NCBI RefSeq assembly: GCF_964199755.1
Contig: NC_133907.1
Span: 4,159,001-4,223,000, forward strand
Origin: Larus michahellis
Lineage: Eukaryota; Chordata; Aves; Charadriiformes; Laridae
Direction: 5' to 3'
Length of the DNA stretch: 64,000 nucleotides
Positions 46,999 to 60,120 of this stretch are shown here, one piece after another (the first letter of the stretch is position 1; every line of letters starts with the position of its first letter). The position numbers were made by a program, and so were the translations under genes. The notes beneath the pieces were generated by a model. The model had not been told where the DNA came from. It made no database searches and saw only the letters and a list, made by a program, of their open reading frames with translations.

Positions 46999-48424
46999 AG
47001 AAATGTTTTCTTTTCTTCACAGATAACTATTTTGTTTAAAATAATCCCGCCTTGCAAAATAGTTGCATGTTGATAGAAAAGGCATTTTCGTTAACAAGCC
47101 CAGCTGTTCCACCCCACAATGCTGATGAGCCCTAATCAAATGGCATTCACAAGCATCCCCTGATAGGAATTATTTGTAGCATCGTTTTCTGGTGAATCCC
47201 CCCCCTGCACTTTCAAAATCTTTGCAACTGGATTTTTATCCTGGTTTCCAAAGGCGATGAGGTTTCTGCAGCTGTGCTGGTTGATCCAGCTACTTCCTCT
47301 GTTCAGTTCACTAATAACTTTTTAAAATTATTCCGTTTTGGGCGGAAGGATGGCTAGAAGAAAGGAAGGAAGGGTCTCAAATATAAGTTTTGTGAAAGGC
47401 ACGGCCCGAGTAAAGCAAATTAAACAAACCAGAAAATTTCATCCCTTGCATGTTCTCTTGGCAACGTGCTGCTGGCCAGTCAGCGTATGCTGGTGGACCA
47501 GTCTGCATCCCTGTGGCCGGAGAGCAGCCCTCCCACTGCCCTGTCTCATCCAGACGGGATGGCTGCCGAGGGCAGGATACAAGATCCAGGTTACTGAAAT
47601 AAAAGGGGACAACTATGGGATACAGGATACAAACCCGCGGGACATCAAAACTCATTAGTCCTCCCGCTGTATGAGATGCTGCAGAAGGAACGCCAGGAAA
47701 GCCAAGCTGGCGGTAATGGGAGTGGGATGCTGTAAAACATGATTCGCAGAGTCCAAATGAGAGAGTGGAAGTCAGGACCACACTCTTCTAATATTCTTTT
47801 CCGACAGCAATAGGAACACTTAGGGGAAAGATTCAAGGAGCTCTTGTACTTGGAGCTCTGAAAAACACTACAGAGCTCTTCAGGGGCAACGTTAAACAAA
47901 ATTGCAGTCATAAAAAACCCACAATATGAGTACAGCAGTCCCCATTGGAAGCAGGTCTGAATGCAGATGCATATGTGTTTGGGGACAAGGAGGAGGGGAG
48001 AGGAGGTCCAGAGGTGCATTTTACAAGGGGAGTTCACCTGACAGGAACTGGTCTCCTCCATGAGTGTCTCTGGTTAAGCAACGCTGTGTCACAGGGGAAA
48101 ACAGGTGTATTTAAAAATTTGGGGCTGATGCATAGAAAGCCATCAGGTAGCCCAAAGGTATGCCTTATAAAACATAAATTATTCCACTTGACCACTTCTG
48201 AAGTGACAGGCAAGGTTGTCTGTATCCTGATCTCACCTCTGGAGCTCCCCTAACCCACGCCAGGTAGGAGTTCGGTATTGAAGGAACCTCCCTAGCAGTA
48301 AGGACGCGGATGCAATGGAGCCAATTGCATGGGGACCAGTGAAGTCTCCGAGTTTATAAGATTTATGAAAACAGGATAGGAAATGATAGATCAGATACAG
48401 GTAGGTGGAGGGGCAGATTTCTGT

Positions 48425-48471
48425 GGTAGCCTGATGTCCTCTACCAGCCCCGTTTTCTGTAACTCTGTGAC
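48425..48471 (+). mobile_element. probable degraded CR1 3' end
   Basis: TGTCCTCTACCAGCCCCG followed by TTTTCTGTAACTCTGTGA lines up with the CR1 terminus (GGTCCCTTCCAACCCC, then ATTCTGTGATTCTGTGA) with several substitutions. It is short and diverged. Confidence 0.5.
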
Positions 48472-50144
48472 TGTATTAATGTATCTCTAAGAGCAACAGG
48501 GGAATTTCAGGCTGAAATCCTAGCTCTGTTGAGTTCAGGGAGTTTTGCAATTAATCCAAATGGCTTCATTTAATGAAGCTCTACATTTTTATTAGCTCTA
48601 CTCAGATTTGTCAAGTAGAGCTTCCACTTGCAGGAGACCCTCTGTTATCCAATGGTCTCCCTGAGGAGCACTGGGCTATGCTTGATAGCAAAGGCTATCT
48701 GATCCCGTGTATTGATGTCTTTACCCAGGTAGTGTTCGGAGAGCCTGGAAACTGGGTTGTTTTTTTTTTTGTTGGCTGCTTAGGTCTGATATTGTAGTCC
48801 TGCACAGTCCTGTTTGTCTCAAATTACCTGCACTGCATTAAATGAAGGGTAGAGTTGCTGCCGTTGCTGTTTGGGGTCTTTCCTCCACTATAGTCACAGT
48901 GTTAGGAACAGATAAAAGACAAAGGCAGAAGAGATTAAGGGAGCATTATCAGCTAGCTTTGAAAATAAATCAAAGGAGAGGACTGTGGAAATGACGTTTG
49001 ATGACATGGAATTTTGGGAAGAGAATTTTTTCAAGATTAGTTGTTTGAATCCTCCATGAAATCCACTAATGCATTGTCGTGCCTCAGAAATTGGTGGTAA
49101 TTTAATTCCACTTACTCTTTTCCTCTCCTGAACTGCTGTCTCCTCATGTCCTATTCTTCCTTTTCAGTCCACTGGTCTGTTTTCGTAGTTCATTAAGACA
49201 CAACTAAGGCTCTAAGGATGAACAAACAAAGCCAGAAATAGGACAGCAGTGATTTAAAAAAACCCACAGCAACAACCTCCAAAGGCTACATCAAGGCCCT
49301 GCTGGCTTCCACCCATTGCAAACAGTTAGTTAATGACAGCAACGAGACCAGAGAGCTAACATTTTAGGTAAAAAGGCCCTGGTTTCCTTAAGATCTTGCT
49401 CAGCTCTAGGTCTTGCCGAGATCTTGTGGCAGAAATTTCCCCAAGTCATCCATGTCCAAGAACAGTGTCTAGAGCTTCACCTTCAATAACCTGTTCTTAC
49501 CAAAGACGAAAGAGAGCAAGTGGGATTCAAACAGAGAATTAACAGCTGAAGCTGGCAGATCTGTTTATGTGGAGACATGGACGATTCATTGATGTCCATG
49601 ACACAGGCTCCCTTGACTGCTAAATGAAAGGCATTTACCTTAACTGAGAATTACCGTCTTCACCAAGCCAGGACTGAGAATCAAGGTGAATTTTCCCATC
49701 TTCAGCTCTGAAGAGTCCTTTTAGGCTCATACTCAAGTTGCCAGCCACCTGGAGTCCATCGGCTTTGAGGGATGTAAAGTGTTGCTCAATCTGAGACATC
49801 GGCTTCTGGACCTGTCTCTTCAAATACACCCTCGTTATTTGGTGAGAGCAGATCTCTAAGCCATGTTGTGGATCGTATTATGAAAGGAACCTCTGCAAGA
49901 AGCTGGGAGGCCCAGTTGCACATCAGCTGTTTTCAGTAGCGTTTCTGCAGGGATGCTTTTGAGTGATGATGCTCTGGAGATGCTCCTCCAAGGAGCACAG
50001 CACCCGCTCCCCTTCTGTAGTTTCTTCAGCAGGCATGCACAACAACGATGTTTATCCTTTGCCTGCTTACCCACTACAGAAAATTTAATTTCCTGAATTC
50101 ACCCTCCCCATTTTGTTCATTAAATTGTCTTTTCTTATTTACAG

Positions 50145-50248
50145 CGATGAGGCTGTTAGGATGACACTCATGGATGTGTGCAGATATTTGAAATGTACCC
50201 ACTTCAAACACTGTTCATGCGAAGAGTGGGTAGTTGCATTCAGACACG
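50145..50248 (+). other. candidate isolated exon, 104 nt
   Basis: A long pyrimidine tract and acceptor (GTCTTTTCTTATTTACAG) precede 50,145; a weaker donor (CACG|GTATGA) follows 50,248. One frame is open (DEAVRMTLMDVCRYLKCTHF and on through EEWVVAFRH). Peptide not recognised; donor only moderate. Confidence 0.15.
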
Positions 50249-53200
50249 GTATGAAAAATAATATGCCAGGCCCAAATGTCAAATATAATCATGGGTGATA
50301 TTAACCTCCCCAGTGAAAGGAATACATCCCTTGGTGAAATAACCTGGCTTTAATGTTCAAGATTGCTACAACAGATTAAACGGCAGCCCCTGATAAGTTG
50401 CCTACACTAAAAGCATCATGGAAATTGCAAACATAATGTACCTCACTTAAGTGATTCACACTATTAATATGTAGAGTTTTCTAAGCTATAGTTTTATCAA
50501 AGTTGAACAGTGGGAATAAGTGAGGGTTTGTTTCCTCATTTTTTTCTGAATAACAAAAGAAAACAGATGCATTTATGTCCAGGGAAGAAAGAAGTAAAAT
50601 TGTTTCTGAGAAATAAAGGTTGGCACCTTGAGCAAAATCTATTCTATTCCGGGTAGATGAAAAGGGAGAGCGCTCGCTGTTGCCCTGCCCTTTTCCTGAA
50701 GAATGAGTTCGCGGTGGCGTTTCCAATCATATTTGCACGTGCAACACGTGTCTCCATTCTTCATAGAGTTATTGTGGTGTATCTCGCCATTGATCTCCCG
50801 TCCAGCTGGCAGCCAGCAGCTCAATTAGCCACCGGGGTCTGGTTCCAGCTCTGTCTTTTTGGTTCCTAGCTGTGCTTTCTCACCTAGAAATCCATCCCCC
50901 TGGACACACGCTACGGCAGTGTGCAGGGCTATGTGCCACCCAAAACCACCACGGGCAGGAAGCGCTGGAATCCACTTCGTTAAACACAGACTGCACAGCA
51001 GGGCTGGGGCGTTCCACAGAAACCCCCAAACCCTGGGGAGAGTATTTCAACATTCAGAGGCTGAACTGAACCTTAGATGGTTCTGACCAAGGCCAGACTC
51101 CAAATCCGGTAGAAGATGGTGGAGGACAGATACTTCAGATCACCGTTTTTCCAAGTACGGGATGTAAATGCTGGTCACCTGCAGGATGTTGCATGAGATA
51201 ATAAAAAAATAGTAACTAAAACCCCAAACCAGACACATACTCAACCTTCTCAACACAGACAAGGGGGCAAAGTAAAAGGCTGTCAATGTAATAAATAATT
51301 AATAAGCTCGTTTTACATTTTGATGCAAGCAAGTGCTAATCGCTTGCATAAAATGATCCGTGGATGCTTACAAGAAAGGTCAAGTGGTTCATCGCAGGAC
51401 AGACACGCACACACCAAGGTATGCACACCATCACCCAGTCTGCGTTCGTACACAGCCTCCAAACCTTGTGAGATTTAGAAATATCGTCTTTCCTTTCAAT
51501 TATGGTCTCTCGTAGCCAATTTCAGTGGCAGCTCTAAGAGCTGAACCATACTGTTTAATCTGCTTGTTGACTTTTTAGATTTAGTGCTGCCAGAACTGCA
51601 CCTTTGGTCTACAAAAACATCTTGCAGCTGCTCCTGTTCCCTTGAAGGCTGTTTAACATCCAGAGATGCCGTCTCTTCCGAGATGGTACACTGTGGGGCT
51701 AGAAATCCCTTGGCAGTGCCTCTGCAAGCTTGGGATAAAGCTGCTTTAAAGTGTCCTTCCAAATGGACATGGACAGTGAAGGTATTACACCTCACCCACG
51801 TATTAGATAGCTCTCGTTTTGTGTGCTGTGACACACCTGCGTCCAGTCCCCTCGGGAAACACAGAGGGACAGAAGAGGCCAAAAGCGTTTTCTCAGTACC
51901 AAAATGGGAAGCCAAAAAAAAGTCAGCGCTCAGCGACGCCGTCTCTGTTTCTCACCGCTTCCATAGCGCTTACGGGACACCGGTTGCCCCGATGGGTTTG
52001 AATCTGGCCATAGAGTGTCACTTGTGGAGCCACTCCTATCTCAAGTCCCCCATGGGACTACAAAAGCTGGGGACTTGAAGTCAGTGAAAGAAGCCAAAGG
52101 TTCTGGGAAGGAAATCCCGGTGTCTGCGTGTATATACGCACGTGCTGATGCTGTGGGGGCGAGGAGGGGTGCGTGAAGGACTTGATGGTTCTGTATTGAG
52201 GGCAAGAGGATTGCAGAAAGCATCTTCCCTCATCTCCCTGCACGGGCTCCGGCCGTTGGCTCCCTGCCACGGTGATGCACGTGCTGGGGATAACGCCGCC
52301 GCGTACAAACCATCTTCTTTCCTGGAGCCCGGAGGAGAGGCTGGGGTTTGCTCTGTCGCAGACTCATCCCAGACAAACGATTTGGTACCTCAGAGAGTCC
52401 TTCCCATTTCTCCTGGCTGCACTAATGCCTCAGACTAGCACCATTTCAAAAGAAATATCAGTTACCTGAGTCCCAGAGATCCCTGCCCAGAGCCCGACAC
52501 GCTCGCAGCGGCAGTGAGGAGGTTGCAGGGATGGAGCCGCGGAGCTGCCCCAGCCTCTCTGCACAACTAATTGCACCCCGGGTAATACAGTCACCAGCCT
52601 TTTATTTTATAGACCTAAGCTTTGTTAATCACCACAAGCAAAAGCTGCCAGTTCCTAACGACTCCTCAATTTGGGTGGAAAGTGTTGCCTTTTGGAGGCG
52701 TGAGTTACGGTGCTCTGGGGAAGGGAGGGAGCTGTGCAGCTCATCCCTCGCGTGCCTGGCGAGGGGCGACGGGACCCACTCTTTAAAAGCTGATTCTGAG
52801 ACAAGATAAAGGTCAGACCATTATAGGATTTCTAGCCACAACACTTCCTTGGTCTTTATTCCTCTGCTTTGCGGAAAGCTCTTGATATACCCAGTTAATA
52901 AGAGTCCCAATGCACCAAAGCAATTTTCAGCAGCAATAGCCTGTGAAAAAAATCATGAAGCATTATCACTCATTAACATTACAAGACAGAAAAGGCTGGG
53001 GTGGGGGAAAGAGCTGAAACCTCTTTGATTCTTTTTTCCGCGGTGAGGTGGATCGCTAAACAAGTACACAGGGTGAATTCACAGACGAGCCAGAAAAAAA
53101 ACCATCTCGCCCTTGCGTTTAAGTGGATAACCATGAAGGTCTGGGGGAGGCTATTCCAAGCTGAGGAACGTTTACTCATCTCATCTCCTTGCCTGTAAAC

Positions 53201-53799
53201 GCAGCCAGCACATTTCAAGCAGAATTTCACCAACTCGCTTTCTGCAGGCAAGGCTTTAAAGCGATCAAATAACACGAGAGCTCGCAGCACCCTCTCTCAT
53301 TTCTGTCTGCGGGAAAAATCATATTTGCATTTTTCCTATGGATTGTTGTTGGCAAATTGAAATCCGGGGACTGAAAATTAAATCCTGCTGAGTTCTGATA
53401 ACTATTTTTTTCCTTCGATCTGGACTTCCGATGGTTGGAGGTAGTGAGCAAAACTCACACTGACTTCAGCAATGAAAATCAGACCTTGCATTGGCATCCT
53501 GTGAAATAGATGGGAAGAGCCGACAGTTCAGTGGCTTACCAAAAAACATCATCCCAGTTTTCAGCCTATAAATGAAAAAACAATTCCTGCGCTCAGGTAT
53601 GTTTCTATCTGTCATCTGGGGACCCATCCACTTCTCCGTGCAGTTATTCATTAAGACAGAGCATGCTGAAGATGAATTTGAACCATATGGGTATCATGTG
53701 TGATTTTTTTTGTCTGTGTGGTGCTCTTAATAACCAGGCATTACAAACTAGAAATGAGCCTGTGTGGAGGCCTCCTGTTCTACGGTTTTATTCTCTTTA

Positions 53800-54075
53800 A
53801 AAATTTCTGGCATGTCGGCCCTAGGGACTATGAAACACAATAAAACAGATTCTGTAGCTAATTCACGGTAACTGTCATTATTAGGCATTTAGCTTTAACA
53901 GGCAATGTCAGGATAATGTCCGTGCAGCTGGAAGCGCCTCCATTTGCTGTCTTTCCTAATCGAGAATTAACTTATCTTTCTTCTCACAAGAGAACATGAG
54001 CTTCCTCCTTTCCCACTTTCCAGGCCATTTGTCATCAAAGATTACTCCAGATTTATGACTCGGTTTTGCAGGGGC
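53800..54075. promoter_or_regulatory. candidate enhancer-like block
   Basis: AACACAATAAAACAG, TGTAGCTAATTCACGG, CATCAAAGATTACTCC (a TCF/LEF-like CATCAAAG) and TCGAGAATTAACTTATC. Unique, non-coding. Evidence limited to motifs. Confidence 0.22.
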
Positions 54076-57000
54076 AGGCAGGGTTAGTGGGTTATTTTTC
54101 CGAGAGAACAGCGTGTAGACATGACTTTGAATTGCTCTTTTGGTCCAGGGATGACACTCAGTTAAACTCTACCAGCAGAAGGTATTTAACGTTGCTGCCA
54201 TTGACTTTGCCCAACTTTGCCTCAGACCCCAGGGGAGCTGGAGCACCCAGAAGCTGCAAAATACAGTTCACCGGTAGGTGCTGAGGTCAGAGGCAGCTCC
54301 GCGTTACTCCTGAGCACTTCTGAACATCAGCCTTCGTCTGCAAAGAGTGTGGAAATAAACCTTCACCCCCGGAGCTGTCTGCAAACAAGGTTTTCCACTA
54401 TTGATCGTTTCTTCTCCATCCCTCCTTACTCTCTACATTCACTTAATGAACATGGGGCCAGATCTGAGCCCGCTGCAAGTTCCTGGTAAAAGCGGGTGAA
54501 TCTCAACATCAGAATCTGCAAATGATCGTTTTCTTGTATTAGCAGCAAGGACTTGGCTCTCCAAACCACAGGGTTTCCAAAAGTATTTGAAAACATATGA
54601 AACAATACGGACAAGGTAAGTGAGCTTTGCAGGTGACCCTGTTTCAGTGCTTTGGAAATGCCCACCTGAGCCCGCTTTGACTTGCTGCCTCTCGAGTGAC
54701 CTGGTAAATGCCGCCCTCGAGGCTGTGCAAGCACAAGAGAGGGAGTCCTGGCCTGCAGAAAATTGCAGAAAAAACACAGGACAGACAGTCTCAGCTCTCA
54801 AATCATTCACCAGAAAGCAGGTCTGCCCCCATTCTCTCAGAAATGGCTTTCCCTCCTGAAAATACCTGTTCCCAGCCCACTCTTCAGAGTATACGCTAAA
54901 CCAGCAGCGTGTATTATATAAATAGGAGCTAGCTGAATTAACAGCAAGACTACAATAAGCTGTAAAATTCCTCTGCCAAAACAACCCATTCAGCTGGCTT
55001 ATTTCACTTTTCACTCTAACGGTCTCACTGGAAGGGTCATGAGTACATTGATATTCATTTCTTCCACACTAAGCCAAGAAATACAGAAACATCTCCAAAC
55101 GGAAAGGCAGTACTTCTGTAGAAAGCAAACCCAACTTCTTCATGATTCAGCTCAAGAGAGAATTAAGAAATACACTACACAAAGACCCCCAAAAAAAGAG
55201 ACGTTTGCACACCTCCCTTTTGCGCTGGGCAAATTACTGCAGATGTTTTTTGTGGGTGTCTTATAGCTAGTTTTGCTTTTTATCTTCCGGGACAGGAACG
55301 AGCCCTCTTGCTCGGGGCATTTCCGTAACAAGGTGAGTTACAAAGGAACACGTTCGACTAATTTTGGGAGTGTGAAGAAGTGTGTGGTTCCCACATCACG
55401 GCAGTATTTTACTCTTGGTCCAAACCACTTTAAAGGAATGACATTAAACCTCTGACTATTGGCCCACCTGTGGGGTGGAGGAGTCTTTCTATGGCTCTCC
55501 TTCACTTTTGGCAATTTCTTCTGACTTCAAAGGATGAAAAACCACAGGGGAACAACAAATAGGACGGGGAGATGTCCAACCCGGGCAGGAGCCGGTTAGG
55601 GGGGAATCCTGCCTGTGTTAACTCCTTCCCTCCTTCCTCCTGGAAAGCGAGGGCAAATTGAATTTAAGATACACAGCAGAGGGATCCGACCCTTCTCCAG
55701 CACCATTCCTCTGAGCTTGTTGAACATGTAACAGCAATGATGTTTCTCCTCGGAAGTCAGTGATTTTATCAGTCTTCTCACTTAGGAAATGATCGATTTT
55801 CTCATATTACCAGGATAAAATCTAGCCTGTAATATATAGGTCACGAACTCATCTATCTCCACCTTCCATGTCTCTGGGCACGGTGCAACTAGAATTAATG
55901 GTAATAATAATAAACTGCTTTGGAGTTTAACGATTATTCATTACCAGGAGTACATCAATTCTGCAGTCTCTTTTTCCCTCGGATACCTGACACTCTGGGC
56001 TACACTGCTTATATTTAAGAGAAACAATCAATAAGCACCACGCAGGCCTAGGTTTTGTGGGGTGCTAATTTCTCCGTTATTGAGTTAGGCACACAGTCCC
56101 TTTCGCTTCAGCTATCTCCCTGTGCCAAACACAAAAACCCACCCAATAAAACATAGGATTAAAATAAAGCACGTCTCCAAACTGCCTCTCACGAGAAGTG
56201 AGGTGTCCTGGGACATGCTGTTGACAAGAGGATGCTGGGGCTTTACAAGGAAGATGAACTGGGCCATGCTCCTCACCAGCTTTCATCTTCCAGCGCCAAG
56301 ACAAAGCAGCTGAGAAACCACGTCCATACCCCAAATCCTTTCTGGAATCCTGGGAGGATTGCAGTAGGGCAAGCACGGGGATGAGAAGCCACCTCTCCTC
56401 TGCAGGGTCCTTCCTCTACCATCAAGGGACTTGGCCAAGAACCGAAGCGAAGGCTTGAGCCTTCAAGAGGAAGCGGGAAGAGCTCTAGCAACCTCAATGG
56501 GATTAATATTTCACTGAGAGGGGCTGCGTCCCACGTGGACCTGTGACCCAAGTGTTTCAGCAAGTCCCAAAGCTCACTTTCTGAGCAGAACATCACACCT
56601 GGTTCTGAAGCTTTCGTGGCACGTTTTGATGTGCTGCACATCAAGACAACGAGAGCAGTCATCCCAAAGCTCTCTCTTTTTGGCCCCTGAATATAATTCA
56701 TTTAAACTCCTACAAGGCAATTCATATCCAGATCTTATTAGAAGTGGAAGGTCCCTTTTATTTCCTCGGTGTATTCGGCACACAGAGAACTGGTGCTCTC
56801 GTTAATTTTATTTCTATGCTTTCTGTGATTTAATAACGATCTCCCCCGTTCCATTTGACTTTGAATAGGTGGAGGAGATACGGAGAGGTACGAGTCGGAA
56901 TAATGTAATCATGTACTGCAGACAGAGAAATACTGGTAAAAAATTATGTGTGATGAATATGTGTCTGAAGCAGAGACGTGAAAGATTGCTTAAAGTTATA

Positions 57001-60000
57001 AAATCTGATATATTTGCACACCTACCAGGTATGTGTATGCACTCTCAAAAAAAAGTTATGCAGATATGCTTTCAAGAAAAATGTAAAATTATTTTAAAAA
57101 AAATTACTTTTGTCAAAAAATATTCTGGAAGTGCAAATACAATACACACCACATAGCCCTGGGGCCACATCTCTCTGCGCATTTTCTCTGTTTCACTGGT
57201 TTTTTGAAGTTAAATAAGATAAAGGCTTACCAGAACAACAACAACAAAATATCTTCTCATGACACTGAGTATTTGCGTGTTGGATGCCAGTAGGAGCTGG
57301 CGCAGAGCTTCAAGCTCATACAGACCAAGGCTTGTCCTTTAAATATTTCATTACCACCCCAGCTGATACATCTATAGGTTGCATCCCCGTTCCTCCAGCT
57401 GGGAGATGGAGGATCTCAAACCAGATGAAGAGCGCAAGACACTTCCACCACCCACTGAGCCACTAATTCTGCCTCAGAAGACTTTTCCAAGCGCATCGAG
57501 CAAGCTCGGAGCACCGGGCGGCCTCTGCAGCGGCTGCCTGGGGCCCACGTAAAGCCAGCCAGGCTTTGTAAACCTTGATTAAAACCCAAGAAGGGATTTA
57601 GTTACATTTTAACATTGTTCCTTTAATCGTGCGCACATTTGCGTGTTGTCATTAAACTAACATCACAGTTTCCAGGGGATGCACATGGTGCAGACATCCA
57701 GAGGCTTAGAGGTGTGTGTTTCTTATCAGCCAAGAAAAAAATGGGCAAATTAAAATCTCCTTGTGCTGGGTGCTGGAATCTCCCTGGCAGAGTCAAGGAG
57801 GTAAAATTGAAATAAATAGGGTTAAACACCAGAGAATTTCCCTCTTGTTTTGGCTGTTTTCTCCCCCCGCGTGAAGTCAGCCATCCCGCCAGCAGCACCT
57901 CTGCAACCGGCAATCGCAGAAGCCTCGTGCCGTGGCCCAGCTGAAGCGTAAAAGTTGATAACGCAGCAGGCTGGGAAGGCTCCCGTTTTTCCCTGAAAAC
58001 CTGTCTTTTGCTGGCAGCACTGCTGCCCGCGAGCCACGCAGCGCTTTCAGCCGGTTCCCATGGAAAGGAGGTGTAACCCTGCGGTGGGTGGCAGCGACCC
58101 GTTGCAGCGTTTTGGGGCGCTGGGGGACCAAGGACCCTCAGAACCCTGTAAGGTCCATGCTTCAATCAGGCAAACCACTGAGGACGGCATCGCTGCTGTG
58201 GTTCCTGCTGAAAGGAGGGAGGACTGGATGTTTCTGGCCTGTCTTACATTTGCAAAAGTTGACAAGTCCCATTTCTGCTTGCTTTTGAACCTTTTTGAAT
58301 TTCCTTGAAGACCACCCTGAGTTTTGACCCTAGTTTTCACTGCTCATGTCCTCCTGCACCCAGAGGGCCCAGAAGCTGAACAGGAGCATTGTTTTTAATA
58401 AGATGCTGCAGATTCAGCTGAGCGATTCATCTCCACAGAAAGACCTGTCCGGCTTCTCCCAGTAATTCTTTTAAAGTGGGAGGTTAACGCAATTCAGTGG
58501 AGCTGCCCTTCATCACTTTGAGAGAGACAGAAGCTTTGAACATCGCCAAGTGAAGTCATTCTGGCACAAACCCTCCTCCTCCTCCTCGATCTTCCCTGAC
58601 CTCTTCATCCCCGAAGGGATGCCGCATCTCAGCGCTGTGTGATCTTCCCTCTCGAGGCTGATTAGCCGGAGCTGGAGTTCAGGGAGGCGAGAGCATCAGC
58701 ATCCTCACAGCAACGTTTGATCGTCGGCGTCTGCGAGTGCTCCCAATTAGCCTCGAAACGCTGCCTCCGGTTCACAAATACCTTAAAAACGAAGTTTAAC
58801 GAAAAGCCGCCCGCGTTGCCTTTCTTCAGCCCTCTCCGCTGTATCAAAGCCTTTGAGAGTAGCTAAGGACAACTTTCATCGCCGAGAATGGCCCGTTTGA
58901 GCATCGCCTCGTTAGTGCCATGGCTGTGCTGTGCACGGAGCCGGGGAGCACCCACCAGCCCACGCCACTGACCCCGCTTCCCGGGAACGCTCCCTGAGTA
59001 TGGGCAAGCGTGTTAGGCTGTGAAGTTTACCTCCGAGGGAGCCACCAAAGGGCTTTTCAGAGCAGCAAGGTCACCCGGCTCATCGGCTTCCAGAGGAGTT
59101 GATTAGAGACAACTGGTTTCCAGACGCGTCACTCCCCGCAGCATGTCCGTCCCCTCTGTCTTTTTTCTCCCTCCTTTTGCAGTAATGATCTGCAGCTCAT
59201 CGGAGGGGGCTCAGCGGGGGAGGACAGCAGCAGCACATATTTTAATAAATAACATTTGTGAGCTCGCTTTCGGGGCTGCAGCTTGGCGAGGGATCTGATG
59301 AAGCACCGGGAGGGAAGATTAAGGCGAAAATAAGCGCCCAGGGAAATGGCTTGGACTGAGCCCTGGTCACGCAGGAGGTGATGGTGGTCCCTCACTGGGG
59401 TGGGTCTGAGGAACCCGTCCTCTCCTCCCCTCCTGGCTGCGATGTCGCTGGGGAAACGAGAAGCAGAATCTGCAGAGAAGGTGTGCGAAAGCCCCAAGGG
59501 CTGATGTCAAAGCAAGGCCCTGCAGAATAAGGCTATTTGCGCCTCTTCAACCATCTCTTTGAGAAGTCATCATTAAAAGCATCTCCTGGGGTGTTTCCCT
59601 GAGCAGCGATACCAACCCAAGGTCTTGCCCGCAGCGGGAAGGTGACGCGTTTCTGGCAAGCAGCTGTATTTTAAGGGGTGTTTCTGCATCTGGGGCAGTT
59701 CTGCTCAGTTGGAGCATATTTTCAAGGACTGGCTGCATGCCTGGCTCTCAGTGATCCCTGCAGACCCGCTCCAGCTGCTGCTCAAGTCAAAGTCCATACA
59801 AACGAGAAATCATCGCTGGCATGTTTGCATAATAGAGCGTTAGGAAAAGCATTTGCACTGGGAAAACAGAAGGAATATCTTTAGTTATTGGCTGCAGCAA
59901 TTTAGCATGACTGTTAAACACATCCGATGAAAATAGTGCCAAAAATGTTGGCCAGCGTATCTCCCACCAAAATCAAAATGCTTCATAGCATTAACCCTAC

Positions 60001-60114
60001 TTTAATGATTTTGTTTTTCAGCTAGAAAAATGGCAGAGGGGGGAGGAAAATTCTGAAAATAACACATTTCCTTTTTTTTTTTTCTTTCAAAACAGCTCCT
60101 TGTTTTTCAATACA

Positions 60115-60120
60115 TTTATT
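60115..60120 (-). terminator. candidate poly(A) signal AATAAA
   Basis: This is the nearest canonical AATAAA on the minus strand downstream of the BEN-gene stop codon. An alternative ATTAAA lies at 60,374-60,379. An A-rich tract (minus strand) about 30-50 nt beyond it could confound 3'-end data by internal priming. Position and motif only. Confidence 0.3.

Larger units (their letters stand above)
39944..48424. other. unique non-coding DNA, no gene seen
   Basis: Contains A25 at 41,146-41,170, the 42,541 hairpin, G12 at 43,140, a duplicated TATCGCCGA at about 43,250-43,269, an A/C-rich tract at 43,824-43,910 and the 46,968 hairpin. No coding apart from the weak exon candidate at 42,333-42,398. 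Confidence 0.4.
48472..60114. other. unique non-coding DNA, no gene seen
   Basis: Mixed AT-rich DNA downstream of the BEN gene. Contains the 53,800 island, an AAC run at about 57,234-57,250 and a CTC run at about 58,569-58,587. Apart from the weak exon candidate at 50,145 no coding signal is convincing. Confidence 0.4.

Noticed and set aside
49639..50072. Minus-strand stretch with coding-like text in several frames, an acceptor (TTTTCTGTAG) and a donor (AAG|GTAAAT)
   Set aside because: No single frame is open across it (two in-frame stops and a frame switch would be needed), no known protein is recognised, and frames of this length occur by chance. Could be a decayed pseudogene or non-coding exon, but I cannot support either.
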